Below the pieces are notes generated by a model, which ran no database searches, was not told the DNA's origin, and worked only from the letters and a program-made list of their open reading frames with translations. Positions 8,068 to 16,282 of a stretch of 43,595 bases of DNA are shown piece by piece. Made by a program: the position numbers and the translations under genes. Numbering within the stretch: position 1 is the first letter of the stretch; the number at the start of each line of letters is the position of its first letter. Origin of the DNA: Paraburkholderia elongata (GTDB lineage: Bacteria; Pseudomonadota; Gammaproteobacteria; Burkholderiales; Burkholderiaceae); assembly GCF_013177735.1 (NCBI RefSeq), contig NZ_WOEZ01000078.1:1-43595 (forward strand). Direction: 5' to 3'.

Positions 8068-8085
8068 TTGACACTATGATGTCAA
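8068..8085. promoter_or_regulatory. Palindromic operator-like site 2 (MarR-type)
   Basis: TTGACA, six bases (CTATGA), TGTCAA is a perfect inverted repeat of 18 bases, 19 bases before the MarR start codon. The left arm is also a consensus -35 hexamer (TTGACA), so a bound repressor would cover the promoter. The size is typical for MarR dimers. Confidence 0.65.
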
Positions 8086-8104
8086 ATTAATTCAATGGTG
8101 ACAA

Positions 8105-8581
8105 ATGCGTAAAATGAAGAGAACGCCAGCCGGCGAGACCCTGACGAGCTTCATACTCGACTTTTTCAGGCTAAATAGCCGACTTCTGACGGCGGGCGAT
8201 CGCCTGGTCGCGGAACTCGGGCTCACGAGCGCCCGTTGGCAGATCCTTGGTGCAATCACCGCAGCACAGCAGCCTCAGCCGGTCGCGTGGATCGCTCGGG
8301 ACCTGAGCGCCAATCGCCAGAACGTGCAACGAATAGTCAACGACCTGGAAGAGGACGGGTTAGTTAGATTCGAGGTCAACCCCCACCATCGCCGCGCGCA
8401 ACTTGTCGTTTTGACGGACAAGGGGGGGCAAGCATTTGACGCTGCCATGGGACTTCAGGCCGCTTGGGTCAATCGCCTCTCTGACGGGTTATCTGTCGAG
8501 GACATCGAGGCAGCACACCACGTCATGATGAGACTGCGAATAAATCTGGAGAACAGCATGGAACCTGAAAATCTGGAGTGA
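8105..8581 (+). CDS. MarR family transcriptional regulator
   Basis: 158 residues; M1 or M4 could be the start. The winged helix spans about residues 40-110: LTSARWQILGAI, then VAWIARDLSANRQNVQRIVN as the DNA-reading helices, and LEEDGLVRFEVNPHHRRAQL with the wing, followed by VVLTDKGGQAFD. Flanking helices give the dimerisation domain. Such proteins repress adjacent stress or efflux genes and are released by phenolic ligands or by oxidation. There is no Cys in the visible sequence, which argues against an OhrR-like thiol switch and for a ligand-sensing one. It is divergent from the ABM-GNAT pair and probably represses both directions through the two palindromes. Confidence 0.88.
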   Translation: MRKMKRTPAGETLTSFILDFFRLNSRLLTAGDRLVAELGLTSARWQILGAITAAQQPQPVAWIARDLSANRQNVQRIVNDLEEDGLVRFEVNPHHRRAQLVVLTDKGGQAFDAAMGLQAAWVNRLSDGLSVEDIEAAHHVMMRLRINLENSMEPENLE

Positions 8582-8782
8582 TCGCAACGCCCTCTTCAAA
8601 CTTTCTGGCGGACGTGAACCCGCTATCGGTCGTGATGCGTTTTCACCTGACCGTGCGTTCGGACGCATAGGCGGCAGCGAAGCCGCAACGCGTTCACCTT
8701 GCGACTACGGCGACTCGATCTCGCCCCAAGGCGCCGCGTCCAAGCGTGGACCCCTCGTCTAGCGGACGCGTTGGCGTGTTGA

Positions 8783-9058
8783 TCACTGATTGAGCTTGGT
8801 GTGCATTTGGGTTACGTGCGCTGGATTCGAGGCGACAGCATCGTGCCCAATGTCGGTAATGCGCCAGTTGCCGGCTCCATGTGGCACCGCGAGCCCTCTG
8901 TCATCGAGAAGCAGCAGGTGATGCCTAATGGCCTCGAAGCTAACGTCTGGGTGAGTTTTCCCGAGCGCTGCCGCAATCGAATCATCGTTCTCGTCACCTC
9001 GTTCGCTTGCCTCCAGGACTGCGAGAATTCCCCACAAAAGGTCTTGATCTCGTTTCAT
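8783..9058 (-). CDS. DUF2513-like small protein
   Basis: 91 residues. It begins MKRDQDLLWGILAVLEASER and continues with IRHHLLLLDDRGLAV and NWRITDIGHDAVAS. The MKRDxDL start, the HLxLLxxxGL segment and the W-x-I-T-x-x-G-H-D end match the DUF2513 pattern, a winged-helix-like family of unknown function often found on mobile or phage-derived DNA. No partner gene is evident: it is flanked by a 201-base gap before it and a 103-base gap after it. DNA or protein binding is possible from the fold but unproven. Confidence 0.6.
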   Translation of the reverse strand: MKRDQDLLWGILAVLEASERGDENDDSIAAALGKTHPDVSFEAIRHHLLLLDDRGLAVPHGAGNWRITDIGHDAVASNPAHVTQMHTKLNQ

Positions 9059-9161
9059 CGCGATCCCCTTTTTGGTCGTCAGAATTTATAGCTTAGTCCA
9101 AACGCAGAGTCCGGAAAGAACCGCTCAGCCGTCGACGAGATGAAAGCCGCCTCCTTTGCCG

Positions 9162-9671
9162 TTAAGGAAACGCCGGAATCGTCGGATCTGTTCCCTCTAT
9201 GTCCGCTTCCGGATGATGACTCTTGACCAGTTCTTCGATTTCGTCGACGCGATCCTTCCCGACGTCGACCATCATCAGCAACTCACCGTTTTCGATCGCA
9301 CTTTCGAAGCGCTTCAGACGCGTGTTCGGGATGCCGACACCGATCATTGTCGCGGTCCACGCGCCGAATCCTGCGCTCGCCAGCGTCATCAGGACGACGA
9401 CGCCGCCCGCGATGGTCAGCCCGGCCGGCGGAAAAGCCATCGCGACAAGGCCCGCGAGCATGCCCGTCACGCCACCCGCGGCGGTGCCGCGCGCAAGCGC
9501 GGGAAGCAGGTCGCTGCGCTGCGTAAGCGTGGCCTCAGGCAACTGCTCGAGATGCACATCAGGACGCGCGAGCACGTGGATATGCCGCCACTCGACCCGC
9601 TTCAGCAGCAGCTCGTCAATGATTGACTTCCCGCTTTGCACATCGGGCAATAGAAAATAAATGCGCCGCAT
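9162..9671 (-). CDS. DUF1269-like membrane protein
   Basis: 169 residues. A soluble N-terminal part (RRIYFLLPDVQSGKSIIDEL, then RVEWRHIHVLARPD) is followed by a glycine-rich hydrophobic hairpin at about residues 63-112 (AAGGVTGMLAGLVAMAF and TIAGGVVVLMTLASAGFGAW) and a charged tail (MMVDVGKDRVDEIEELVKSH). This is the layout of DUF1269/GlsB-like stress proteins: two close membrane segments between small alpha/beta parts. Function unknown; likely in the inner membrane. A 20-base direct repeat lies between its start and the end of glnA. Confidence 0.65.
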   Translation of the reverse strand: MRRIYFLLPDVQSGKSIIDELLLKRVEWRHIHVLARPDVHLEQLPEATLTQRSDLLPALARGTAAGGVTGMLAGLVAMAFPPAGLTIAGGVVVLMTLASAGFGAWTATMIGVGIPNTRLKRFESAIENGELLMMVDVGKDRVDEIEELVKSHHPEADIEGTDPTIPAFP

Positions 9672-9730
9672 GTCGGGCCTCCTATCGGGAGTAATTGCCG
9701 CTCAGTCCAAGGCGACGATACGAAGTCTGC

Positions 9731-9771
9731 CGCCTCGATTGCGACCGGTTGCGCCTCGGTTGCGACCGGTT
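9731..9771. repeat. Tandem 20-base direct repeat with hairpin potential
   Basis: Two copies of CGCCTCGRTTGCGACCGGTT (9731-9750 and 9752-9771) differ at one base and are separated by one base. Each contains the self-complementary ACCGGT, so the two can pair across GCCTCGGTT as a stem of about nine base pairs. It lies between the DUF1269 gene start and the glnA stop, where it could end glnA transcription or serve as a protein-binding site. Confidence 0.5.
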
Positions 9772-9786
9772 CGCACGTTATTTATC

Positions 9787-11292
9787 TCAGACATCGAAAT
9801 ACAGGTAAAACTCCCACGGATGCGGACGCAGTTTGATCGTATCGATCTCGCGTTTGCGCTTGTATTCGATCCAGGTCTGGATCACATCTTCGGTGAAAAC
9901 ATCGCCCTTGCGCAGAAACGCGTTATCGGCTTCTAACGCGGCGAGGGCCGCGTCGAGTGAGCCGGGCACCTGCCGTATGTTGGCGGCTTCTTCGGGGGGA
10001 AGGTCGTAGATGTTCCGATCGAGCGGATCGCCCGGATCAGTCCGGTTTTCAATACCGTCGAGTCCGGCCATCAGCATCGCCGCGAAAGCAAGGTACGCGT
10101 TGGCCGACGGGTCTGGACAGCGGAACTCGACACGTCGCGCGTTCGGCGAATCCGAATACATCGGAATGCGTGCCGCAGCGGAACGGTTGCGCTGCGACAT
10201 GGCCAGATTGACGGGCGCCTCATACCCCGGGACCAGGCGCTTGTATGAATTGGTGGTCGGCGCGCAAAAAGCCATCAGGGCGGGCGCGTGTTGCAGTAAA
10301 CCGCCGATGTACCAGCGGCACAGGTCGGAGGTCAGCGCCCAACCGTTTGCATCGTAAAAGAGATTCTGCCCATCTTTCCAGAGGCTCTGATGGCAATGCA
10401 TGCCGCTCGCGTTGTCGGCAAACAGCGGCTTCGGCATGAACGTGGCCACTTTCCCATGCCGGCGCGCCACGTTCTTGCAAACGTACTTGTAGATCATCAC
10501 GTTGTCGGCCATTCGTGTGAGCGTTTCAAACCGCATGTCGATCTCGTTCTGGCCCGCCGTCGCGACCTCATGATGATGCACTTCTATCTGTATGCCAGCT
10601 TGCTGGAGCGTCAGCGCGATCTCCGAGCGGATCTCCTGCAGCGTGTCATGCGGCGGCACCGGGAAATAACCCTCTTTGTAGCGCTGTTTGTAGCCGAGAT
10701 TGCCGCCGCCGTACGCGCCCTCGTCGCGACCTGTGTTCCAGTCGCCCTCGGCCGATTCGACATAGTAGAAGCCGCAGTGCTGGTCCTGACCGAAGCGGAT
10801 GGAGTCGAAGATGAAGAACTCCAGTTCGGGGCCGAAATAGCATGTAGTCGCAATTCCGCTTTGGCGCAGATAGGCCTCCGCCTTGTTCGCCACATAGCGC
10901 GGGTCGCGTGAATAGCGCTGCTGCAACACAGGATCGACCACGTCGCAGATGATCGACAGAGTGGGTGTGTCGAAAACCGGATCGACGAAGGCGGTAGTCG
11001 GATCGGGTCTGAGCAGCATGTCCGATTCGTGGATCTCCTGGAAGCCGCGGATTGACGAGCCGTCGAAGCCGATTCCGGCGTCAAACAGGCCCGGGTGAAT
11101 TTCCGGAAGTGTGATCGAGAAGTGCTGCCAGAGGCCGGGGAGGTCGGTGAATTTCAGATCGACGATCTGAATATTTGTTTTCTCCAGCAGATCGATCACG
11201 TCGTTCGCGCTTCCTGGTCGAGTGACGTGGAAGCTACCTGCATCGACAGACACCGCAAAAGGCGATCCAGAAGCGTGTTGCGTCGTGGACAT
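9787..11292 (-). CDS. glnA: Glutamine synthetase, type I (GlnA paralogue)
   Basis: 501 residues from the ATG at 11292 behind AGGGAGGTCGCC; family length is about 470, with the extra at the N-terminus. It makes glutamine from glutamate, ammonia and ATP as a cytoplasmic dodecamer. Landmarks: [44 protein letters not shown] (metal ligands), [35 protein letters not shown] (ATP/ammonia region), NRSAAARIP and [19 protein letters not shown] gives Tyr429, equivalent to the adenylylated Tyr397 of enterobacterial GlnA, so GlnE control is possible. No glnL/glnG neighbours are seen, so this is probably a secondary copy. It ends the run with the GYD and 67-aa genes. Confidence 0.93.
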   Translation of the reverse strand: MSTTQHASGSPFAVSVDAGSFHVTRPGSANDVIDLLEKTNIQIVDLKFTDLPGLWQHFSITLPEIHPGLFDAGIGFDGSSIRGFQEIHESDMLLRPDPTTAFVDPVFDTPTLSIICDVVDPVLQQRYSRDPRYVANKAEAYLRQSGIATTCYFGPELEFFIFDSIRFGQDQHCGFYYVESAEGDWNTGRDEGAYGGGNLGYKQRYKEGYFPVPPHDTLQEIRSEIALTLQQAGIQIEVHHHEVATAGQNEIDMRFETLTRMADNVMIYKYVCKNVARRHGKVATFMPKPLFADNASGMHCHQSLWKDGQNLFYDANGWALTSDLCRWYIGGLLQHAPALMAFCAPTTNSYKRLVPGYEAPVNLAMSQRNRSAAARIPMYSDSPNARRVEFRCPDPSANAYLAFAAMLMAGLDGIENRTDPGDPLDRNIYDLPPEEAANIRQVPGSLDAALAALEADNAFLRKGDVFTEDVIQTWIEYKRKREIDTIKLRPHPWEFYLYFDV

Positions 11293-11387
11293 TGGCGACC
11301 TCCCTTTCTGGCCCTTTGCCTTTGGTCTAACTTTAGTCTGTCCGCGCGCTAAAACAAGGCAGCCCCGCAAGGCGGCCTCGCGCGTCG

Positions 11388-11591
11388 CTACCGGTCTGCG
11401 GCCAGCCCCTTCAGATAGGCTTCACCGGCGTCTTGCGCCGCCGCGCGCATGGCGAATGTGTCGTCCGAAACCAGTGAACGTTTAACCTTTTGCGCTCCGA
11501 AATCAACCAGCGTAATGACCCAGACGTACTCGCCGGCCTGCTCGGCCGTTTGCACGAATGCTTGCACGTCTTCACTGTTGTTTGCGTTCAT
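11388..11591 (-). CDS. Small hypothetical protein (67 aa) between GYD and glnA
   Basis: 67 residues, preceded by a strong AGGAGGTCACG, so translation is likely. The sequence ([20 protein letters not shown], then [20 protein letters not shown], then Ala-rich helices) has no motif I can name. No signal peptide or membrane segment. It lies 95 bases upstream of glnA and 63 bases downstream of the GYD gene on the same strand, so a shared transcript is probable. A role linked to glutamine synthetase is inferred from position only. Confidence 0.6.
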   Translation of the reverse strand: MNANNSEDVQAFVQTAEQAGEYVWVITLVDFGAQKVKRSLVSDDTFAMRAAAQDAGEAYLKGLAADR

Positions 11592-11654
11592 CGTGACCTC
11601 CTGAGAATGAGTCGCGGAAAGAGAACGGCTCGTGTGCCGCGATGGTTGCGTGTT

Positions 11655-11948
11655 TTATGGGAGTTTGCCGATAATCGCGCTGCATTCGTCCTTGGTGAAC
11701 GCACGGAGCGTTTGCGTACGGACATTGCCGGCGGACCCTAGCGCGTAGCCGAATGCCGCGAAGCTTTGGTCATCCGGTGCTTCAACGATCGTGACAATGT
11801 CATATTTGCCTACCGTCCAGTAGATCTCTTTCATTTCACAGCCAAAGGTCTTGGCCAACTCCGCCGCGAGACTGGCCCGCTGCGGGGTGTTTTTGATGTT
11901 ACGAATACCCTGATCGGTGAATTGTGCAAGAACCACATAAGTCGCCAT
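11655..11948 (-). CDS. GYD domain-containing protein
   Basis: 97 residues. It begins MATYVVLAQFTDQGIRNIKN and contains CEMKEIYWTVGKYDIVTIVE; VGKYD/E is the motif (G-x-Y-D) that names the GYD family. ALGSAGNVRTQTLRAFTKDE completes the single ferredoxin-like domain. A GGGAATCGCC stretch precedes the start. The family is small, cytoplasmic and biochemically uncharacterised. It is first in a three-gene minus-strand run with a 67-aa protein and glutamine synthetase, which suggests a nitrogen- or stress-linked role, though this is only context. Confidence 0.82.
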   Translation of the reverse strand: MATYVVLAQFTDQGIRNIKNTPQRASLAAELAKTFGCEMKEIYWTVGKYDIVTIVEAPDDQSFAAFGYALGSAGNVRTQTLRAFTKDECSAIIGKLP

Positions 11949-12111
11949 GGCGATTCCCCTTACGATTGGTACGAGACGGGATTCAAGCGCGCAAGTCGGA
12001 CCGCGAACGCGGTTGCGATCGCAGTACTCAAAAGCGTTTTGCGCGCAATCTGAGTGTAGGCAATGGAAGCGCGTGCTACCGGGTGTTTGGCAGCTTCAAC
12101 CGCAGTCGGCG

Positions 12112-14589
12112 TTACGTCGGCATGTCGACATGCGTAACACTCGGCCCAGCCGCAACCCGTTCACGCGCAAACGCAGCAAGTGTCCGGAGCGCCGTCACGG
12201 CGGAGCGCAGATAGAACGACTGCAGGTGAAACACGTGCCATCGTGCAGCGTGAATCTCAAGACGGCATAACACGTCACATGCGGCGGCGTGATTCGCCAA
12301 TCGTGAAGCGTCGGAAAGAAGGACCTCCTGACCACCGACCTGAATCAGCATGGGAGGCAGTCCTCGCAAATTCGCTTCAAGTGGCTGATGACGCTCGTCA
12401 CCGGGCGGGACGCGATACCAGTGCAACGCTTGCTCGAGCCAGCCTCGACGAATCATCGGGTCGAGATCGCGCAGGGATGTCAGCGTGCTGCCGCGCAGGG
12501 AGGCGTCCGTAACGGGCGAAATGAGCAGCAGTCCCGCTGCAACAGCGTCGCCGCGATCCCTGAGCGCGAGCGCTAGCGCCAGCGCGAGGGCGCCACCGGC
12601 CGAATCGCCGGCAATGACGATCTTGTCCGGCGCATAGCCTTGCCTGCGAAGCGTGTCATAGCTCGCCAGCGCATCATCTAGCGCGGCGGGATACGGATGC
12701 TCGGGCGCAAGCCGGTAGTCGGGTACGCAAACCAGCATGCCGGATTCCACGGCGAGGCGAGTGGTCACGCTGCGATGGGTGTTCGGCGTACCCAAACAGA
12801 ATGCGCCGCCGTGCAAATACAGGATCGCGCCGCCCGTCTCGCCGCGCTTCGGTGCAACGATCTCGACAGGTACCTCCGTTGCCCGGCTGCGATAGCGAAT
12901 GACGCCCTGCACGCCGGGCATCAGCGGGGAGAGCAGGCTCACGGTGCGCCGCTGAGCGCGGGCGCTGAACGGCGGCCCCACCAGCAAGCGGAAACTTGCT
13001 CTTAGAAAGACGCGCAGAAAGCGCGCATTCGCGGATTCCAGCATGCCGTGCGGTTCCGCGATTACGACACCCTTGGACCGTCCGGCCGATTCCGGCAGCG
13101 CATGCGTGAAACGGTATGCCTGCAGGCTCGAGAATCGCGTCAACCAGCGATAGGAGAAAGTAAAGCCGGGCCAATTGGTACTGTTGTGCCCCGTCGCGTC
13201 GATATACCAACTTTTACACCCGTTCCATACCGTGCTCGCCAGTCGATCCTGTACGTGGGTGTTGAAGCGCTGATAGCGGCGTTCGTCGACGTCGACAGCC
13301 GACGCATCGGCCTTCTTCATTGCCTTGTAGCAGCGAATGACATGGGCAATCTGGCTCTCCAGCATGTAGACGATGGAATTGTGGCCAAGATTGGTGTTTG
13401 GACCGTACAGCATGAAGAAGTTGGGAAAGCCCGGGACAGTGAGCCCGAGGTATGCCTTCGCGCCGCGTCGCCACGCGTCGTTCAGATCGACGCCCGCGCG
13501 TCCACTAATACGCATCGGCGACAGGAACTCCGTTGCTGCGAAGCCGGTTCCGTAGATGATCGCATCGACCTGATGATGCACACCGTCCACCGTTTCGATG
13601 CCGTCTTCCGTTATCCTGCGGATCCCCTCCGTAATCAGTTGGACGTTCGGCTTGCTCATCGACGCAAGGTACTCGCTCGAAAGCAGGATGCGCTTGCAAC
13701 CAATCGGATAGTCCGGTGTAAGCTGTGCCCGCCGCGCGGCGTCGGGGACCTGCTTGAAGAGCAACTTGCGGAATGGCTTGCCCACCGCAGCCTTCATGAG
13801 CCCCTTGAAACGCGTAAACGCCAATGCGCGCGATTCATACCGCGTATAGATCCACGTACGATGCAGCTTTGTTGTCCACGGCGCCCACCTGAACAGGGCC
13901 TTCTGCCAGGCTCTGTAGGGGCGATCCGGGCGCGGCAATATATACGCGGGTGAACGCTGGAAGACCGTCAGCGACTGTACCTGGTCCGCGATCGCCGGCA
14001 CGAACTGGATCGCGGAGGCGCCCGTGCCGACCACCGCCACCCGCTTGCCGGCGAGCGAATAGCCGTGATCCCAGTGCGCGGAATGGAAGGTTCGGCCCGT
14101 GAAGGTTTCCATGCCGCGCAGCGTGGGGTAAACCGGACGGCTCAATTGCCCGGTGGCGGTGACAAGCAGTGTTGCGCTCTGTTGAGTCCCATCGGTCAAC
14201 GTGACCCGCCACAGCGACCGCTGTTCGTCGTACTCGGCGCTCGCGACCTCGGAGCCGAACCGGATGTGGCTCCCGAGTTGGTATTTGCGCGCGCAGTTTT
14301 GCAGATACGTGTGGATTTCCGATTGGGGCGCGAAGGTTCGGGACCAGTCCGGATTGGGCTCAAAAGAAAAGGAGTACAGGTGCGAGGGCACGTCGCAGGC
14401 GGCGCCCGGGTAGCTGTTGTCGCGCCAGACGCCACCGACGTCATGTGAGCGTTCAAGAATCACAAAGTCGTGCACGTTGGCGCGCCGCAGCGCGATGGCC
14501 ATTCCGATGCCGGCGAAGCCTGTGCCGATGATGACGGCCGTCAACGGTTTCTCTGCGTGCTGGAGGTGAGGGGTGTCAAACGGCTGCAT
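12112..14589 (-). CDS. Baeyer-Villiger monooxygenase fused to alpha/beta-hydrolase (esterase)
   Basis: 825 residues in one frame. Residues 1-500 are a class B flavin monooxygenase: GTGFAG (22-27) binds FAD, VGTGAS (187-192) NADPH, and FTGRTFHSAHW (163-173) fits the FxGxxxHxxxW Baeyer-Villiger fingerprint exactly. GWGVW-like GGVWRDNSYPGAACDVPS and YGTGF (346-350) also fit. After a linker, residues 570-825 are an HSL-type esterase: oxyanion HGGAF (593-597), nucleophile Ser663 in GDSAGG, probable Asp760 and His785. The first half would turn a ketone into an ester or lactone with NADPH and O2; the second would hydrolyse it to acid plus alcohol. Its start overlaps the GMC gene end by 14 bases. Substrate unknown; all catalytic residues look present. 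Confidence 0.9.
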   Translation of the reverse strand: MQPFDTPHLQHAEKPLTAVIIGTGFAGIGMAIALRRANVHDFVILERSHDVGGVWRDNSYPGAACDVPSHLYSFSFEPNPDWSRTFAPQSEIHTYLQNCARKYQLGSHIRFGSEVASAEYDEQRSLWRVTLTDGTQQSATLLVTATGQLSRPVYPTLRGMETFTGRTFHSAHWDHGYSLAGKRVAVVGTGASAIQFVPAIADQVQSLTVFQRSPAYILPRPDRPYRAWQKALFRWAPWTTKLHRTWIYTRYESRALAFTRFKGLMKAAVGKPFRKLLFKQVPDAARRAQLTPDYPIGCKRILLSSEYLASMSKPNVQLITEGIRRITEDGIETVDGVHHQVDAIIYGTGFAATEFLSPMRISGRAGVDLNDAWRRGAKAYLGLTVPGFPNFFMLYGPNTNLGHNSIVYMLESQIAHVIRCYKAMKKADASAVDVDERRYQRFNTHVQDRLASTVWNGCKSWYIDATGHNSTNWPGFTFSYRWLTRFSSLQAYRFTHALPESAGRSKGVVIAEPHGMLESANARFLRVFLRASFRLLVGPPFSARAQRRTVSLLSPLMPGVQGVIRYRSRATEVPVEIVAPKRGETGGAILYLHGGAFCLGTPNTHRSVTTRLAVESGMLVCVPDYRLAPEHPYPAALDDALASYDTLRRQGYAPDKIVIAGDSAGGALALALALALRDRGDAVAAGLLLISPVTDASLRGSTLTSLRDLDPMIRRGWLEQALHWYRVPPGDERHQPLEANLRGLPPMLIQVGGQEVLLSDASRLANHAAACDVLCRLEIHAARWHVFHLQSFYLRSAVTALRTLAAFARERVAAGPSVTHVDMPT

Positions 14590-16258
14590 GGCTGCTTTCC
14601 TTCGGATGCAGGGATTGCGTGGATAACGGCGTCGCGAAGCCGGATTCCGGTTGGGCTTGGACCCGGGTGCGGCCTCGAATCAGGTCTACCGCCTTCTCCG
14701 CGATCATGATCGTCGGAGCGTTGGTATTGCCCCCAATGAGAGTTGGCATCACGGACGCATCGACAATACGTAGCGCTTCGACGCCCCGTACACGCAGTTG
14801 TGAATCGACTACGGCGTTTTCGTCGGACCCCATCCGGCAGGTGCCGACCGGGTGATAGACAGTGTCGGTGCGCTGTCGAAGGCGCTGACGAATCTCGTCG
14901 TCAGTGTTCGCGCCGGCCGTAAAGACATCTTTCGTGATCCAGTCGGCGAGAGCGGGCGCCTGCATCAATTTGCGGCTCAATTTGAATCCGGCGACCATGT
15001 CTTCGAGGTCCTGGGAATCGTGGAAAAAAGCCGGGTCGATCAGCGGCGCGTCCTGCGGATCTGCGCTGCGCAGCGTGACCGACCCGCGGCTGCGGGGACG
15101 CAGCAGACAGACATGACATGAAAGACCGTGCCCGAGATGAAACTTGCGTGCGTGGTCGTCGACGAGCGCAACCACGAAATGCAGCTGAATGTCCGGCCGG
15201 TCCAACTCGGGACGTGTCTTGAGGAACGCGCCGCATTCGGCAAAGTTGGATGTCAACATGCCACGTCGCTCATTGCGAAAACGCCGTAATTCCCCAAGCA
15301 TCCGCATGCCCGCACCGATCGACACGCCCATCGTATCGAGGCTTCGCGTTCGGTAACCGAAAATGAAGTCGGGATGATCTTGCAGGTTCTTCCCGACCCC
15401 AGGAAGATGCGCAATCATCCGGATGCCGAAACGATCCAATTCGTGAAACGGCCCAACGCCCGACAGCATCAGTAGCTGAGGCGTCTGAAACGCGCCGGCG
15501 GCAAGCACGATCTCACGGCGGGCGCGAAGGGTCTGCATGATGCCGCCCAGTAACACCTCGACACCAACCGCGCGTTTGCCGTCGAAGATGATCCGCTGTA
15601 CCTGGGCATGCGTCTCGACGCGCAAGTTGTCGCGCCGTTCGATGTGCGGCAACAGGTAGGCGCGCGCCGCGCTGCATCGTTCGCCATGCTTCTGCGTCAC
15701 CTGATAGATGCCAACGCCTTCCTGTTGCGCGCCATTGAAGTCGTCGGTGACAGGCAAGCCGGTTTGACGCGCGGCTTCCAGATAGCGCGAATGAAAAGGA
15801 TTGCCGGTGCGTAGGTCGCTCACCCACAGCGGCCCATCCCGGCCATGCCACGCGTTGTCAATGCGTTCGTTATGCTCGCTCAGACGGAAGTACGGCAATA
15901 CGTCCTCGTAGGACCATCCAGCATTGCCGAGCGCGGCCCAATCGTCGTAATCAGAACGATGCCCTCGTATGTAGACCATCGCGTTGATCGCCGACGAACC
16001 CCCTAACGTTCGGCCCCGCGGCTGGTATCCCCGGCGTCCGCCCAACCCAGCTTGCGAGACTGTTTCGAATGCCCAGTTGTTGAGCCGGGTTGGGAGCATT
16101 GCAACCGCACCGGCCGGGATATTCACAACTGCGTCGTTTCCGCCTCCACCAGCCTCCAGAACGCACACCGTCACGTCCGGGTCTTCGCTCAGACGTCCCG
16201 CCACTACGCACCCCCCCGAGCCTCCGCCCACGACGATGTAATCGAATATCTTGCTCAT
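14576..16258 (-). CDS. GMC-family FAD alcohol dehydrogenase
   Basis: 560 residues, normal for choline dehydrogenase/AlkJ-type GMC oxidoreductases. GGGSGG at 11-16 binds the ADP of FAD; GRTLGGSSAINAMVYIRG is GMC signature 1; IVLAAGAFQTPQLLMLSGVG is signature 2. Near the end YHPVGTCRMG supplies catalytic His469 and IGGNTNAPT supplies Asn513. It should oxidise an alcohol to an aldehyde or ketone, passing electrons to a quinone or cytochrome. It starts 24 bases after the aldehyde dehydrogenase and overlaps the Baeyer-Villiger fusion by 14 bases, so the three are one transcript. In this pathway it could make the ketone used by the monooxygenase, oxidise the released primary alcohol, or both. Confidence 0.92.
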   Translation of the reverse strand: MSKIFDYIVVGGGSGGCVVAGRLSEDPDVTVCVLEAGGGGNDAVVNIPAGAVAMLPTRLNNWAFETVSQAGLGGRRGYQPRGRTLGGSSAINAMVYIRGHRSDYDDWAALGNAGWSYEDVLPYFRLSEHNERIDNAWHGRDGPLWVSDLRTGNPFHSRYLEAARQTGLPVTDDFNGAQQEGVGIYQVTQKHGERCSAARAYLLPHIERRDNLRVETHAQVQRIIFDGKRAVGVEVLLGGIMQTLRARREIVLAAGAFQTPQLLMLSGVGPFHELDRFGIRMIAHLPGVGKNLQDHPDFIFGYRTRSLDTMGVSIGAGMRMLGELRRFRNERRGMLTSNFAECGAFLKTRPELDRPDIQLHFVVALVDDHARKFHLGHGLSCHVCLLRPRSRGSVTLRSADPQDAPLIDPAFFHDSQDLEDMVAGFKLSRKLMQAPALADWITKDVFTAGANTDDEIRQRLRQRTDTVYHPVGTCRMGSDENAVVDSQLRVRGVEALRIVDASVMPTLIGGNTNAPTIMIAEKAVDLIRGRTRVQAQPESGFATPLSTQSLHPKESSHAAV

Positions 16259-16282
16259 GCTTCGGTCTCAGGAATGTAATGC

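Noticed and set aside
13048..13953. 301-codon plus-strand frame opposite the Baeyer-Villiger fusion
   Set aside because: No motif and fully contained in the antisense of a gene with all catalytic residues.
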